Position numbers and translations under genes: made by a program. Below the pieces are notes generated by a model. That model was not told the origin of the DNA and made no database searches. It worked only from the letters and a program-made list of their open reading frames with translations. Shown here one piece after another: positions 33,828-43,342 of a stretch of 64,000 nucleotides of DNA (position 1 is the stretch's first letter; each line of letters starts with the position of its first letter). Source of the stretch: Actinocatenispora comari (GTDB lineage Bacteria > Actinomycetota > Actinomycetes > Mycobacteriales > Micromonosporaceae); the NCBI RefSeq assembly GCF_017312725.1, contig NZ_BOPO01000077.1, positions 62,001 to 126,000 of the forward strand, written 5' to 3'.

Positions 33828-34010
33828 CGGCACCTCCCGGCGTGGTGGGGCGGCCACGCGACCGGCGACGAACCGACCATGTTCCGACAGGGTGCCCTAT
33901 CGCCCCGGATCTGGCCAGAGCCGATGCGCCGACCACGCAGGCACGGAGCGTGGCGGCCCCGGCCTCGCCGCTCGGGTTCGCATTAAGAGCAGCTCATCGC
34001 GGTGGCTGCT

Positions 34011-34016
34011 TACGCT
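34011..34016 (+). promoter_or_regulatory. -10 box for leaderless membrane-protein gene
   Basis: TACGCT is followed by six bases and ATG 34023, with no ribosome site. The rest of the 195-base divergent gap (33828-34022) holds a small dyad AGGGTGCCCT at 33890-33899 that might bind the LAL regulator; otherwise nothing recognised. Confidence 0.4.
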
Positions 34017-34022
34017 GCGGCG

Positions 34023-34958
34023 ATGGATCGCCCCATGGCACCGCTACCGGTTCGCGCCTGCGCCGGCGCGCTGACGCTGTGTGCCGTCGCCTCGGTCGTC
34101 TACGCCGCGACGAGGCTGGTCCAGGCGATCGTGCCGGACAGCAGCCCGTACCCGAGGGAAGACTCGGTGATCGACGCCTGGTTCGCGCTGTTCGCGATGA
34201 TCGGCTACGCGGCGGCCGCGTACGGCGTGCTGACGCACCGGTGGGGCGCCCGCCAGCTCGGCCTGCTGGTGTCCGGCGCCTTCCTGCCGTACGGCGCGTT
34301 CGTCTCGCTGCTGGCGTTCGTCAACCTGTTCGGTTACCCGTGGGAGAACCGGCTGCGCACCGTGCTGCTCGCGGCCAACTGCATCGCCCTGACCGCGGCG
34401 ATGGCCGGCGCCGTGCTCGGGCTCGCCAGCCTGTGGCGCCGGCGCGTCGCCGACTACTTCGCCGTCCAGCTGCCGCCGCTGTCGGAGCGGCAGGCCCGGC
34501 GGATGACGCTGCGCTCCCGGCTGCTGCTCGTCACGGTCGCGGCGACGACCAGCGGGGTGATGCTGTGGGTGGCGATGCTGGCGCTGAACAGCGAGACCGA
34601 TCCCGCCAGCAGGTACGGCGTGATGGCCGCGCTGCTGGCGCTGTTCCTGGTGTTCCTGACGCCCGGGCTGCTGTGCGTGATCTCGGCGGCGTTGCTGCCC
34701 CGCTACCCGGGTTCGCGCCGGGTCGGCCTCGTCGGGTTGTGGGTGTCCGCGCTGTTGGGCGTGCCGGTGATGGTGTTGCTGGCCTCGTTCATGACGCTCG
34801 ACCCGGTGACCCCGGACCCGGACCAGCTGCTCTGGACGCTCGGCAGCGGCATCGCCCTGCTGTGCGAACTGATCGGCTTCTTCTGCGTCGCCAGCGCCGT
34901 GCTGCTGCTCAACCATCCGCAGCTGCGGGCCCGGCTCGCCCACCGGCGCCCGGCCTAG
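34023..34958 (+). CDS. Multi-pass membrane protein of unknown function
   Basis: 311 residues with about seven hydrophobic helices (around 12-30, 50-70, 80-102, 115-137, 168-190, 200-225, 235-255, 270-295; some may not span). No catalytic motif recognised. A cytoplasmic basic loop (RRRVADYFAVQLPPLSERQARRMTLRSR) divides the two halves. It may start at GTG 34002, but the -10 box at 34011 favours ATG 34023. Its stop overlaps the stop of the HIT gene by four bases in convergent orientation. Confidence 0.75.
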   Translation: MDRPMAPLPVRACAGALTLCAVASVVYAATRLVQAIVPDSSPYPREDSVIDAWFALFAMIGYAAAAYGVLTHRWGARQLGLLVSGAFLPYGAFVSLLAFVNLFGYPWENRLRTVLLAANCIALTAAMAGAVLGLASLWRRRVADYFAVQLPPLSERQARRMTLRSRLLLVTVAATTSGVMLWVAMLALNSETDPASRYGVMAALLALFLVFLTPGLLCVISAALLPRYPGSRRVGLVGLWVSALLGVPVMVLLASFMTLDPVTPDPDQLLWTLGSGIALLCELIGFFCVASAVLLLNHPQLRARLAHRRPA

Positions 34959-35386
34959 AGGTACGGGCGGAGCTGGTCGGCGATCGCGTCGGTCTCCGGC
35001 ACCGACAGGCGCGGCACCTCACCCCACTCGGTACCGCCGCCGGGCAGCGTGCCGGCGACGTGGAAGTGCACGTGCGGCACCATCTGCCGGGCCGGCACGC
35101 CGTTGTTCTGCCACACGCAGATGCCCTCCGGGTCGTACGCGGCGGACAGCGCCCGGGCCGCCCGCTGCACCCCGGTCATCACCGCGGCCGCCTCGTCCGG
35201 TGCCAGGTCGAGCACCGTGGCCCGGTGCGCGATCGGGATCACCAGCAGGTGCCCCACCCCACGCTGCTCCCGGGTGACCATGATCGCCGTCTCGTCGTCC
35301 CGGCACAGGATCGTGTACGGGAACTCCCCGTCCAACGTCCCGCAGAAACTGCACCGTCGCCCTGCCTCGGGCACCGCGATACCCAC
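34955..35386 (-). CDS. HIT-family nucleotide hydrolase/transferase
   Basis: 143 residues if started at GTG 35386; the in-frame GTG at 35374 is also possible and neither has a clear ribosome site. The histidine triad HVHFHVAG is near the end of the core, with the second His as nucleotidyl acceptor. An N-terminal CSFC pair, as in many HIT proteins, could bind zinc. Substrates of the family are AMP- or GMP-linked compounds such as dinucleoside polyphosphates. It lies just downstream of the bcc complex operon on the same strand, after a terminator. Confidence 0.85.
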   Translation of the reverse strand: MGIAVPEAGRRCSFCGTLDGEFPYTILCRDDETAIMVTREQRGVGHLLVIPIAHRATVLDLAPDEAAAVMTGVQRAARALSAAYDPEGICVWQNNGVPARQMVPHVHFHVAGTLPGGGTEWGEVPRLSVPETDAIADQLRPYL

Positions 35387-35515
35387 GTCGACATCATCCC
35401 CCGGTACCGGCCCTTCGAGGCGGCCGGGAGGCGTCGGCACCGGGCCCCGCGGTTCCGACGCGCGCCAGGCGGCGTCCGTACCTCGTCCGCGCGCCCCGGG
35501 CGACGGAACACGACA

Positions 35516-35551
35516 ACGGCCGGGACACCCCCGAAGGGACGCCCCGGCCGT
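35516..35551 (-). terminator. Terminator of the qcrCAB operon
   Basis: ACGGCCGGG (35516-35524) pairs with CCCGGCCGT (35543-35551), starting 15 bases after the qcrB stop. The loop can fold further through short GGG/CCC runs. Confidence 0.6.
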
Positions 35552-35565
35552 CGGTCGGAGTGGGC

Positions 35566-37173
35566 TCAGCGACGCCCGGAGGTGATCTCCTCGCGCTGCT
35601 CCTCGGCCTCCACCTCGCGCGGCTCCTCCGGCTGCTCGACCGGAACGAAGAACCCCTTGATGGCGGGCCCGATGGCACCGATACGGTTCATCTTCTTCGG
35701 CACCACCCAACCGCGGTACGGCAGCTCGGTGTGGCCGTGCTCGTCCGGCGCCGCGAGCGGCTGGTGCACCTCGACGAAGGCACCGTTGGGCAGCCGCTTG
35801 ATGATGCCGGTCTCGACGCCGTGCGCCAACACCTCGCGGTCGTGCTGCTGCAACCCCAGCGCGATGCGATAGGCCAGGTAGTAGGCCAGTGGCGGCAGCA
35901 CGAGCAACCCGATCCGGCCGGCCCAGGTCATCGCGTTCAGGCTGATGTCGAACTTGTCGGCGATCACGTCGTTGCCGCCGGACAGCGTCAGCACGACGAA
36001 GAAGGTCACCGCCATCGCGCCGAGCCCGGTACGGGTGGGCACGTCCCGCGGCCGCTGCAGCAGGTTGTGATGGGCTCTGTCGCGCATGAACCGCTGTTCC
36101 AGGAACGGATACAGCAGGCCGAGCGTGACCAGGACGCCGGGCAGCACGACGGTCGGCCAGAAGATCGGCGGCACCGTGTACCCGTGGTTGAACAGGTGGA
36201 TGCGGATCTCCCACGGCGGCATCAGTCGGGTCGAGCCGTCGAGGAACATCACGTACCAGTCGGGCTGCGAGGCGGACGACACCACGGCCGCCTTGTACGG
36301 GCCGAACAGCCAGATCGGGTTGATCTGGATCAGCCCGCCGAACAGCGCCAGCACGCCGAACACGATCATGAAGAAGCCGCCGCCCTTGGCCGCGAAGCCC
36401 GGGAACATGCGGTGCCCGACCACGTTGTGCTCGGTGCGCCCCGGGCCGGGCCACTGGGTGTGCTTCTGCTTGACCAGCAGCGCCAGGTGCAGCGCGATCA
36501 GCCCGAGGATGATGCCGGGTATCAGGAACACGTGCCCGATGTAGAGCAGGCTGAATATTCGGTCGCCGCCCGGGAACTCGCCGCCGAAGATCGCGAACGA
36601 CACCCAGGTGCCGATCACCGGGATCGACAGCATGATCGCGTCGGCGATGCGCAGGCCGGTGCCGGACAGCGCGTCGTCCGGCAGCGAGTAGCCGGCGAAG
36701 CCCTCCAGGAAGCCCAGCCAGAACAGCAGGAAGCCGACCATCCAGTTCATCTCACGCGGGCGCCGGAACGCGCCGGTGAAGAAGATCCGGAGCATGTGCA
36801 CCACGATCGCGGCCATGAACAGCAGCGCCGACCAGTGGTGGATCTGCCGCAGCACCAGGCCGCCGCGCACGTCGAACGAGATGTTCAGCGCCGACGCGTA
36901 CGCCTGCGACATGCTGATGCCGCGCAGCGGCACGTACGACCCGTGGTAGACGACCTCCGCCGACGACGGGGTGAAGAAGAACGCCAGGAACGTCCCGGTC
37001 AGCAGCAGGATGATGAACGAGTAGAGCGCGATCTCGCCCAGCATGAACGACCAGTGGTCCGGGAAGACCTTGTTGAACAGCTTGCGCAGCGGGCTCGCAC
37101 CGGCCAACCGCTGGTCCGCCCAGTCGGCGACGGCACCCGGCGCCTGCTTGGGGTCAAACTTCGGACGCTTCAT
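35566..37173 (-). CDS. qcrB: Menaquinol-cytochrome c reductase cytochrome b subunit
   Basis: 535 residues, membrane-embedded diheme cytochrome b of the actinobacterial bcc complex. It oxidises menaquinol and passes electrons to the Rieske protein and to the b hemes. Visible are the heme-ligand helices [21 protein letters not shown] and [27 protein letters not shown], the quinol-site PEWY-region counterpart within [14 protein letters not shown], and the actinobacteria-specific C-terminal extension (about 130 residues, charged, cytoplasmic). GGGAG lies five bases before the ATG. Start overlaps the qcrA stop (ATGA). Position after qcrA is as in Rv2196. Confidence 0.96.
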   Translation of the reverse strand: MKRPKFDPKQAPGAVADWADQRLAGASPLRKLFNKVFPDHWSFMLGEIALYSFIILLLTGTFLAFFFTPSSAEVVYHGSYVPLRGISMSQAYASALNISFDVRGGLVLRQIHHWSALLFMAAIVVHMLRIFFTGAFRRPREMNWMVGFLLFWLGFLEGFAGYSLPDDALSGTGLRIADAIMLSIPVIGTWVSFAIFGGEFPGGDRIFSLLYIGHVFLIPGIILGLIALHLALLVKQKHTQWPGPGRTEHNVVGHRMFPGFAAKGGGFFMIVFGVLALFGGLIQINPIWLFGPYKAAVVSSASQPDWYVMFLDGSTRLMPPWEIRIHLFNHGYTVPPIFWPTVVLPGVLVTLGLLYPFLEQRFMRDRAHHNLLQRPRDVPTRTGLGAMAVTFFVVLTLSGGNDVIADKFDISLNAMTWAGRIGLLVLPPLAYYLAYRIALGLQQHDREVLAHGVETGIIKRLPNGAFVEVHQPLAAPDEHGHTELPYRGWVVPKKMNRIGAIGPAIKGFFVPVEQPEEPREVEAEEQREEITSGRR

Positions 37174-38225
37174 GGCCGCTCCCAGAAGCCCGGGCCGATC
37201 GGAACCTTGTAGTCCGATGTTGCGACGAAATAGCCGTCGCTGTCCACCGTGATCGGCAGCTGGGGCAGCCGCCGGGTGGCCGGACCGAAGATCGGGCGGG
37301 CGTTGTTGGTGATGTCGAACTGCGACTGGTGGCACGGGCAGAGCAGCCGGTTGGTCTGCTGCTCGTACAGGCTGGCCGGGCAGCCGGCGTGGGTGCAGAT
37401 CTTCGAGTACGCCAGGTAGTTGTTCCACTGCGCGCCCTTGTTGATGGGCAGCGCGTTGGACAGCGCCCGCTTGGCGTCCGAGTCCCGCAGGTGGATCAGC
37501 AGCGTCGGCGAGTCGGCGTACTTGTTGGTGTTGCCGTCCCGGATCGCCGGGAACACGGTGATCTGGCCGCCGGCCGACACGTCCTCGGGCCGCACCAGCG
37601 TCCCGTCGTCGTGCATCAGCCGCACACCCTTTTTCCAGGCTGTGGTCAGCAGATCGGACTTGTGGTCCTTGATCAGGCCGCCCAGCGGCATGATCGCGGC
37701 GACGCCGACCGGGGCGAGGCCCAGCGCGACCGCGCCCTTGAGCAGCGGACGACGCTGGATGCCCAGCTCGTCGACCATGCTCATCGCGGTCGCGGCGGTC
37801 AGCTTGCGCTCGACGTCCGGCGACGCGCCGTCGTGCCGGCGCTCCACCGAGACCTCCTCGGGCAGCAGCTTCTTCGCCCAGGTGATGATCGCGATGCCGA
37901 TGAACAGCAGCGCCAACCCCAGGGTGAGGCCGAGGACGGGCGTGTAGAACTTGTTCAGGTTCGAGCCGGGCTTGTAGTGCCACGGCCAGGCGACGTACGC
38001 GACGATGAACGCCAGCGCGGCCAGCCCGACGATGGCGAAGCACAGCGCCACGAACCGGACGACGCGCTTCTCTTCCTTGCTGCCCGGCCGGGTGAACCGC
38101 GGCTGGTAGTGCACGATCTCGACGCCGTCCCGGCGAGCGCCCTCCCGGACCAGGTCGAACCGGGTGAGCTTCGGATCGTCCGGATCGAACTCCGGCGCGT
38201 CCCTGTCGGTTTCGGTCTCGCTCAC
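37170..38225 (-). CDS. qcrA: Menaquinol-cytochrome c reductase Rieske iron-sulfur subunit
   Basis: 351 residues. Three membrane segments: two near 66-125 and a third with a Tat-like Arg pair near 175-200 ([23 protein letters not shown]). The external Rieske domain binds a [2Fe-2S] cluster through Cys277/His279 (CTHAGC) and Cys296/His299 (CPCH); Cys282 and Cys298 can form the disulfide. It takes one electron from menaquinol and hands it to QcrC. GTG start overlaps the qcrC stop (GTGA), and its own stop overlaps the qcrB start, so the three genes form one operon. Confidence 0.96.
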   Translation of the reverse strand: MSETETDRDAPEFDPDDPKLTRFDLVREGARRDGVEIVHYQPRFTRPGSKEEKRVVRFVALCFAIVGLAALAFIVAYVAWPWHYKPGSNLNKFYTPVLGLTLGLALLFIGIAIITWAKKLLPEEVSVERRHDGASPDVERKLTAATAMSMVDELGIQRRPLLKGAVALGLAPVGVAAIMPLGGLIKDHKSDLLTTAWKKGVRLMHDDGTLVRPEDVSAGGQITVFPAIRDGNTNKYADSPTLLIHLRDSDAKRALSNALPINKGAQWNNYLAYSKICTHAGCPASLYEQQTNRLLCPCHQSQFDITNNARPIFGPATRRLPQLPITVDSDGYFVATSDYKVPIGPGFWERP

Positions 38226-39016
38226 GACTTCCCCGCAATCCACAGCGTGGCGAACAGCAGCGCGGTGATGCCGATCAGGAAGATCGCCAGACCCTCGGTG
38301 GTCGGACCGATCGCACCGATGTCCCAACCGCCCGGACTCTGGTCGCTCTTCATGTTCTGGACGTAGGAGATGATGTCCATCTTTTCCTGCGGGGTCAGCT
38401 CGTTGTCCCCGAACACCGGCATGTTCTGCGGGCCGGTCAGCATCGCGGCGTAGATCTGCCGGTCCGTCGACGGGTGCAGGCTCGGTGCGTACTTGCCGGA
38501 GGACAGCGCGCCGCCGCCGGCCGAGAAGCCATGGCAGGACGAGCAGTTCACCCGGTACAGCTCGCCACCCGCGGCGACGTCACCCTTGCGCAGGTCGCCG
38601 TCCGGGATCTGCGGGCCGCCACCGAGCGACTCGATGTAGGCACCGAGCTGCTTCGCCTGCGTGTCGTCGAAGTGCGGAGTCTTGCGGGAGGCCTGCGCCT
38701 CCTGCCGGCTCATCGGCATCCGGCCGGTGGTCACCTGGAACTCGACCGCCGCCGAACCGACACCCACCAGGCTCGGCCCGCGGTCCTGCACGCCTTCCGC
38801 GTTCTTGCCGTGGCAGCTGATGCAACTCGTGTTGTACAGCTGCTGGCCCTTCTGGGCCGCGACGGACAACTGTTTCGTGTCCTCCGCGTGGCTGGAAGGC
38901 GCGAACGCCGTGTAGACACCACCGGCCAGAACCAGCGCCGCGACCAGCCGGGCACCGGTGCCCAGCTTCTGGCGCAGGGTGCGCCGTGGTCGACGATCGA
39001 CGGGAGCAGCCGTCAT
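38222..39016 (-). CDS. qcrC: Diheme cytochrome c subunit of the bcc complex
   Basis: 264 residues. A signal/membrane anchor near 20-43 is followed by two cytochrome c domains with heme sites CISCH (65-69) and CSSCH (158-162) and likely axial Met residues in GRMPM and NMPVFGD. A C-terminal membrane helix ([20 protein letters not shown]) anchors it. The second heme replaces a soluble cytochrome c and feeds CuA of the oxidase in the bcc-aa3 supercomplex. GGAGG seven bases before ATG 39016. Confidence 0.96.
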   Translation of the reverse strand: MTAAPVDRRPRRTLRQKLGTGARLVAALVLAGGVYTAFAPSSHAEDTKQLSVAAQKGQQLYNTSCISCHGKNAEGVQDRGPSLVGVGSAAVEFQVTTGRMPMSRQEAQASRKTPHFDDTQAKQLGAYIESLGGGPQIPDGDLRKGDVAAGGELYRVNCSSCHGFSAGGGALSSGKYAPSLHPSTDRQIYAAMLTGPQNMPVFGDNELTPQEKMDIISYVQNMKSDQSPGGWDIGAIGPTTEGLAIFLIGITALLFATLWIAGKS

Positions 39017-39162
39017 GAGGTGGCCTCCGGATTCGGCGTCGCAACGAAGCGGAACCCACCGCCGCGTAGCACTGTCATGGCCTCACCTTGCGGTTGGTCG
39101 GCCCCGGCCGTCACCGACCGGTACCGATGCACTCGATTCACTTGGATCTCGCCCACCGGCCG

Positions 39163-39771
39163 TCACTTGAGGATGTAGACCATGCTGAACAGCGCGATCC
39201 ACACCACGTCGACGAAGTGCCAGTAGTACGAGACGACGATGGCCGCGGTCGCCTGCGCCGGCGTGAACTTCGCCAGCGTGGTGCGCACCATGTAGATGAT
39301 GAACGCGACCAAGCCACCGGTCACGTGCAGCGCGTGGAACCCGGTGGTCAGGAAGAACATCGACCCGTAGCCGTCGGTGTCGATCTTCAGGCCCTCGGCG
39401 TAGAGGTTGTGGTACTCGTTCAGCTGGCCGAGCACGAAGACCAGGCCCATGATGAACGTGATCGAGAACCACATCCGCAGCCGGTAGACGTTGCCGCGCT
39501 CGGCCGCGAACACACCGAACTGACAGGTCACCGAGGACAGCACCAGGATGATGGTGTTGCCCAGCGCGTAGGGCACGTCGAGGGTCGGGGTGTGGTGCGC
39601 CCACAACTCCGGCGCCGCGGCGCGGATCGAGAAGTACATCGCGAACAGCGCCGCGAAGAACATCAGCTCGCTGGACAGCCAGACGATCACGCCGACGCTG
39701 ACCATGTTGGGCCTGGTCAGCGAGTGGATCCGGCTCGGTTCGATAGCGGGTGCCGCAGTCACGCCGGTCAT
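39163..39771 (-). CDS. ctaE: Cytochrome c oxidase subunit III
   Basis: 202 residues with about five membrane helices, the short actinobacterial form. Landmarks are [20 protein letters not shown], the conserved [14 protein letters not shown], and [21 protein letters not shown] at the end, all typical of subunit III. It stabilises the aa3 oxidase. It lies upstream of qcrC on the same strand, 146 bases apart, and may share its transcript; the gap has no recognised gene. Divergent from the receiver-like gene and trpD as in M. tuberculosis (Rv2192c/Rv2193). Confidence 0.95.
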   Translation of the reverse strand: MTGVTAAPAIEPSRIHSLTRPNMVSVGVIVWLSSELMFFAALFAMYFSIRAAAPELWAHHTPTLDVPYALGNTIILVLSSVTCQFGVFAAERGNVYRLRMWFSITFIMGLVFVLGQLNEYHNLYAEGLKIDTDGYGSMFFLTTGFHALHVTGGLVAFIIYMVRTTLAKFTPAQATAAIVVSYYWHFVDVVWIALFSMVYILK

Positions 39772-39991
39772 TATTGCCCCCTACCCGTCGGCACTGACCG
39801 CCGGGTCTGCCCCCAGGCCGCGCACGAGGTCTCGTCGTACCTGTCCGTCCTGCGTACCGCCATGCCCGTCCCCGTGGGTTCGTCGCCGATACCACAACAG
39901 GGTGCACCGTGCGCGACGCGATCGCGGCCGAAACGCCGCAACGTACCGGTCCTCCCCCGGCACCGCCCGGCGCCGCGACCGGACCGGCGGG

Positions 39992-40026
39992 TACGATCCG
40001 TGGCGTCCGGCCAGCACTCCGGGGAG
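39992..40026 (+). promoter_or_regulatory. Candidate promoter and ribosome site before the receiver-like gene
   Basis: TACGAT at 39992-39997 fits a -10 box and GGGGAG at 40021-40026 lies ten bases before ATG 40037. The remaining divergent gap (39772-39991) should hold the ctaE promoter on the other strand; I could not place it with confidence. Confidence 0.4.
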
Positions 40027-40036
40027 CACTGACACC

Positions 40037-40459
40037 ATGGTCAACACGTCGCCGATCGCCCGCACCGTCCTGCTCTACAGCGACGACGAGAAGGTCCGCG
40101 AGCGGATGCGGCTGTCCATCGGCCGCCGACCGGCGGCCGACCTGTCGGTCACCTTCGTCGAGTGCGCCGACCAGCGCGACGTGCTGATGCACGCCGACGA
40201 CCACGACGTCGACCTGCTGCTGCTCGACGGCGAGGCGTGGCCGGCCGGCGGGATGGGCATCGCGCACCAGATCAAGGAAGAGATCATCGACCCGCCGGTG
40301 ACCGTCGTGGTGGTCGGCCGGGACGCCGACCGATGGCTCGCGGCCTGGTCCCTCGCGGACGCCGTTCTCGCCCACCCACTGGACCCGGTGACCACCGCCG
40401 ACACGCTCGCCGACCTGCTGCGCCGGCAGAGCGAAGGGCGCGTCGCCACCACCCGGTGA
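40037..40459 (+). CDS. Receiver-like (pseudo-response-regulator) protein
   Basis: 140 residues with the alternating fold of a REC domain: [15 protein letters not shown] with an acidic pair, [13 protein letters not shown] with an Asp at the phospho-acceptor position, and [11 protein letters not shown]. The conserved Lys that should follow strand 5 is missing (LAHPLDP), so normal phosphorylation chemistry is doubtful. There is no output domain. It lies 29 bases upstream of trpD on the same strand. Function unknown. Confidence 0.7.
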   Translation: MVNTSPIARTVLLYSDDEKVRERMRLSIGRRPAADLSVTFVECADQRDVLMHADDHDVDLLLLDGEAWPAGGMGIAHQIKEEIIDPPVTVVVVGRDADRWLAAWSLADAVLAHPLDPVTTADTLADLLRRQSEGRVATTR

Positions 40460-40488
40460 CCCCGCCACTCGGTGACAAGGAGCCCATC

Positions 40489-41535
40489 ATGGGCGATCGG
40501 ACCTGGCCGGTCCTGCTGTCCGCGCTGCTGCGCGGCGACACGCTGAGCACCGACGACACCGCCTGGGCCATGGGCGAGATCATGACCGGCAACGCCAGCG
40601 GCGCGCAGATCGCCGGCTTCGCGATCGCGCTGCGAGCCAAGGGCGAGACACCCGCCGAGGTCACCGGCCTGGTCGAGGTGATGCTGGAGCACGCCGAGCG
40701 GGTCACGCTCGCCGCGCCGGGCGAGCTGGCCGACGCGGTCGACGTCGTCGGTACCGGCGGGGACGGCGCGCACACCGTCAACATCTCCACCATGGCGGCG
40801 ATCGTCGCGGCCGGCGCCGGCGTGCCGGTGGTCAAGCACGGCAACCGGGCCGCGTCGTCCCGGTGCGGCGCCGCCGACCTGCTGGAGGAGCTCGGCGTGC
40901 CGCTGGAGCTCGGCCCGGCCGAGGTGGCGCGGTGCGTGCGCGAGGCGGGCATCGGCTTCTGCTTCTCCGCCCGGTTCCACCCCGGCATGCGGCACGCCGG
41001 GCCGGTGCGCCGCGAGATCGGGGTGCCGACGTTCTTCAACTTCCTCGGCCCGCTGACCAACCCCGGGCTGCCCCGGGCCGGCGCGATCGGCTGCGCCGAC
41101 CTGCGCATGGCACCGGTGCTGGCCCGGGTGCTGGCCGACCGCGGCTGCTCGGCCCTGGTGCTGCGCGGCGAGGACGGGCTGGACGAGTTCACCACCACCG
41201 CGCCGACCAGGCTGTGGGTGGTGCACGACCACGCGGTACGGGAGGGCACGGTCGACGCGCGCGAGCTGGGGCTGTCCCCGGCGACGCCGGCCGACCTGCG
41301 CGGCGCGGACGCCACGTACAACGCGGGGGTGGCCCGCGAGGTGCTCGCCGGCGCGGCGGGCCCGGCCCGCGAGGCCGTGCTGATCAACGCCGCCGCCGCG
41401 ATCGCCGCGTACCGGGGGCTGGACGGAGACGTCATCGGCGCGCTGCGGGACGGGCTGCAGGAGGCCGCCGCGGCGATCGACACCGGCGCCGCCGCGGCAA
41501 CGCTGGAGCGCTGGATCCGGGTCGCCCGCAGTTGA
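40489..41535 (+). CDS. trpD: Anthranilate phosphoribosyltransferase
   Basis: 348 residues. Second step of tryptophan synthesis: transfers phosphoribose from PRPP to anthranilate. The PRPP loop is [40 protein letters not shown] binds anthranilate, and [11 protein letters not shown] and [10 protein letters not shown] are further family blocks. ATG 40489 has AAGGAG six bases before it. It stands apart from other trp genes, as in mycobacteria, where it also neighbours ctaE. Confidence 0.95.
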   Translation: MGDRTWPVLLSALLRGDTLSTDDTAWAMGEIMTGNASGAQIAGFAIALRAKGETPAEVTGLVEVMLEHAERVTLAAPGELADAVDVVGTGGDGAHTVNISTMAAIVAAGAGVPVVKHGNRAASSRCGAADLLEELGVPLELGPAEVARCVREAGIGFCFSARFHPGMRHAGPVRREIGVPTFFNFLGPLTNPGLPRAGAIGCADLRMAPVLARVLADRGCSALVLRGEDGLDEFTTTAPTRLWVVHDHAVREGTVDARELGLSPATPADLRGADATYNAGVAREVLAGAAGPAREAVLINAAAAIAAYRGLDGDVIGALRDGLQEAAAAIDTGAAAATLERWIRVARS

Positions 41536-41808
41536 CCGGCCGGGCGGGTCGGGCGCGGTCCAGCTCGGCCGGTTCGTCCGATTCGTCCGGTTCGCCCGGG
41601 GCCGGCCGGCCACGTTCCGCGCGCCGCGTCCGGGCGGGGCCGGCGCGGGCCGGGTCGGCGGGCTCGTCGCACGAGGGTGGCGGCGTCGCGACCGGCCGTG
41701 GCGAGTCGTCACTCGGACGAGGGACAAACCGGCCTGCACCCGAAATCTCCGCGTTATCGGACCTGCCCCGCGGTGGCGCGACAACCTGCGCTCTCGCAGA
41801 ATGGTGCG
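41536..41808. other. Intergenic stretch without recognised gene
   Basis: 273 bases after trpD. The first part has short repeats of GGTTCGTCCGATTCGTCC type (41572-41600). A CAGAAT at 41797-41802 ends six bases before ATG 41809 and may be a weak -10 for a leaderless transcript. No terminator-like hairpin was identified with confidence. Confidence 0.5.
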
Positions 41809-42126
41809 ATGCCTACCGAACGCCACGACAAGCTGGTACGCGATCGGATCCCCGAGATCGTGACGGCTTCCGGTGCCCGTCCGGAGACCAGGGTCGCCGA
41901 CCCCGTCGAGTTTCGTGCCCTGCTGCGCGCCAAGCTGGTCGAGGAGGTGTACGAGTTCCTGGAGGACGAGAACCCGGCCGAGCTGGCCGACATCCTGGAG
42001 GTCGTGCGCGCCCTGGCGGTCGACCTGTCGACCGAGCCGGAGGAGCTGGAACGCATGCGGGAGAAGAAGGTCACCGAGCGCGGCGGCTACGAGGAGCGCA
42101 TCGTGCTGCTCGCCGTGCACAGCTGA
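41809..42126 (+). CDS. MazG-like/phosphoribosyl-ATP pyrophosphohydrolase-like protein
   Basis: 105 residues beginning MPTERHDKLVRDRIPEIV. The KLVRDRIPE start, the helix RAKLVEEVYEFLEDENPAELADILEV with its EE...D metal-binding pattern, and the all-alpha prediction match small all-alpha NTP pyrophosphohydrolases. Such enzymes cleave non-canonical NTPs or act in phage defence; which applies here is unknown. The next gene starts 16 bases downstream. Confidence 0.82.
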   Translation: MPTERHDKLVRDRIPEIVTASGARPETRVADPVEFRALLRAKLVEEVYEFLEDENPAELADILEVVRALAVDLSTEPEELERMREKKVTERGGYEERIVLLAVHS

Positions 42127-42142
42127 CCGGCGGAGCGGCCGC

Positions 42143-42493
42143 GTGATCGCGGTACGCCCGGTCCCCGCCGACGATCCCGCGCTGGCCGCGCTGGGTGTGC
42201 CGGACCCGCCGCCGCGGGCGCTGTGCCTGCTCGCCGAGCGGGACGGTACCGCCGTCGGCTGCTGCGTCCTGACCGGCGCACCGCGCGACGTCGTGCCGCT
42301 GGTCCGGATCGACCCGCTGATCGTGCTGCCCGGTACGGTCGGCGCGGAGCGCGCCCTGCTCGCCGCCGCGGAACGGTTCGCGGCCCGGCTCGGGGCGGGC
42401 GTCGTGCTGCTGCCGGAGTACCGGCCGGGAATCGAGGTGGCCGGCTACCGCCCGGCCGACGACGGGTACCGCAAGCCGCTTCCCCGGTCCTGA
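42143..42493 (+). CDS. Small hypothetical protein, possibly truncated GNAT-like fold
   Basis: 116 residues from GTG 42143, which has GGAG seven bases upstream. CLLAERDGTAVGCCVLTGAP looks like the two central strands of a GNAT acetyltransferase and LAAAERFAARLGAGVVLL like the following helix and strand, but the acetyl-CoA loop (Q/RxxGxG/A) is not seen. GYRPADDGYRKPL ends it, as in acetyltransferase C-termini. Function not assigned. Confidence 0.55.
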   Translation: MIAVRPVPADDPALAALGVPDPPPRALCLLAERDGTAVGCCVLTGAPRDVVPLVRIDPLIVLPGTVGAERALLAAAERFAARLGAGVVLLPEYRPGIEVAGYRPADDGYRKPLPRS

Positions 42494-42617
42494 CCGGCCC
42501 ACCCGCCCCGACCGACGCACCCCGTGCCGGCCGGCCCACCCGTCCCGACCGACCTCACCCACTCGGCCCGACACGCCGGGCGGCGCCGCGTCCGCGGCAA
42601 CGTCGTACCCCCGTGGC

Positions 42618-42812
42618 ATGGTCGGGTTCGTGGACGAGTACCGATACTGCTCGACGTGCGACGCGGAGCGCCCGTTCGAACGGCCCGAGTGCCTCGACGG
42701 GCACGGCGTCGACTGCCCGGAGCGCTGCTGCGTGGACTGCGGGGAAGCGATCCTGGTCGACCCGCCGCTGCGGCGCGACACCGTGCGCCACCGCCACCCT
42801 CTCGCCGCCTGA
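42618..42812 (+). CDS. Small Cys-rich zinc-ribbon-like protein, unknown function
   Basis: 64 residues. It contains YCSTC, then a CLDGHGVDCPERCC segment and CVDCGE, i.e. eight cysteines in 35 residues with CxxC knuckles, typical of a metal-binding ribbon. The start could be ATG 42618 or GTG 42630. I recall similar short proteins in other actinomycetes. It ends just before a strong terminator that it shares with ctaF on the other strand. Confidence 0.6.
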   Translation: MVGFVDEYRYCSTCDAERPFERPECLDGHGVDCPERCCVDCGEAILVDPPLRRDTVRHRHPLAA

Positions 42813-42819
42813 CCGCTAC

Positions 42820-42854
42820 GACGACAAGGCCCGCCGGAGGCGGGCCTTGTCGTC
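42820..42854. terminator. Perfect 16-bp hairpin between convergent genes
   Basis: GACGACAAGGCCCGCC (42820-42835), loop GGA, then its exact complement (42839-42854). It lies between the small Cys-rich gene and the ctaF stop and should serve both directions. Confidence 0.8.
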
Positions 42855-42867
42855 TGTCTGCACGTCG

Positions 42868-42892
42868 CGGGCGAATCAGGCCACCGCAGCGA
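42868..42892. repeat. Half-element of a dispersed repeat family after ctaF
   Basis: GCGGGCGAATCAGGCC followed by ACCGCAGCG is repeated with two mismatches at 45799-45823, in both cases immediately behind the stop of a minus-strand gene (ctaF, erpA). Related sequence closes the elements at 22.9 and 53.8 kb. Confidence 0.65.
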
Positions 42893-42900
42893 CCGTGTTC

Positions 42901-43329
42901 CTACTCGTGGCCGTGCACCTTGCGGGTGCCGGTGTAGTACTCGAAGACGAAGCCGCAGACCGCGGCGATCACCGCGATCAGACCGGCGACCAGCAGCCAG
43001 ACCTGCCAGAACACGACGCCGAGGCCGGCGATCGCGGCGGCCAGCGCCATCCCGAACGGCCAGTAGCTGCCCGGGCTGAAGAAGCCCACCTCGCCGGCGC
43101 CGTCGGCGATCTCGGCGTCCTCGCGGTCCTCCGGGCGCGGCTCCATCCGGCGGGCGATGAACGCGAAGTACAGCCCGCACATCAGCAGCAGCAGGGTGGA
43201 CAGGATCAGCGCGACGACGCCGATGACCTCGACGTGCCCGTCGGCTGCGCGGGTCCAGAAGCCGTAGACCACGGCCGCCACCGCCAGGAACAGCGCGACG
43301 ATGTTGAAGATTCGGGATTCGGTCTTCAT
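42901..43329 (-). CDS. ctaF: Cytochrome c oxidase subunit IV (actinobacterial CtaF)
   Basis: 142 residues with four membrane helices in two hairpins (about 8-26, 34-57, 93-110, 113-132) separated by a charged loop EPRPEDREDAEIADGAGE and the signature GFFSPGSYWPFGMALA. It is a structural subunit of the aa3 oxidase in actinobacterial supercomplexes. It lies 13 bases after ctaC and is co-transcribed with it; no own ribosome site is obvious. Matches Rv2199c in size and position. Confidence 0.93.
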   Translation of the reverse strand: MKTESRIFNIVALFLAVAAVVYGFWTRAADGHVEVIGVVALILSTLLLLMCGLYFAFIARRMEPRPEDREDAEIADGAGEVGFFSPGSYWPFGMALAAAIAGLGVVFWQVWLLVAGLIAVIAAVCGFVFEYYTGTRKVHGHE

Positions 43330-43342
43330 CTGGAGGTTCGCC

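Noticed and set aside
27953-33986. Two very long plus-strand frames (918 and 1144 codons) opposite the S53 and LAL genes
   Set aside because: Antisense frames kept open by GC bias at codon positions; the S53 and LAL motifs lie on the other strand.
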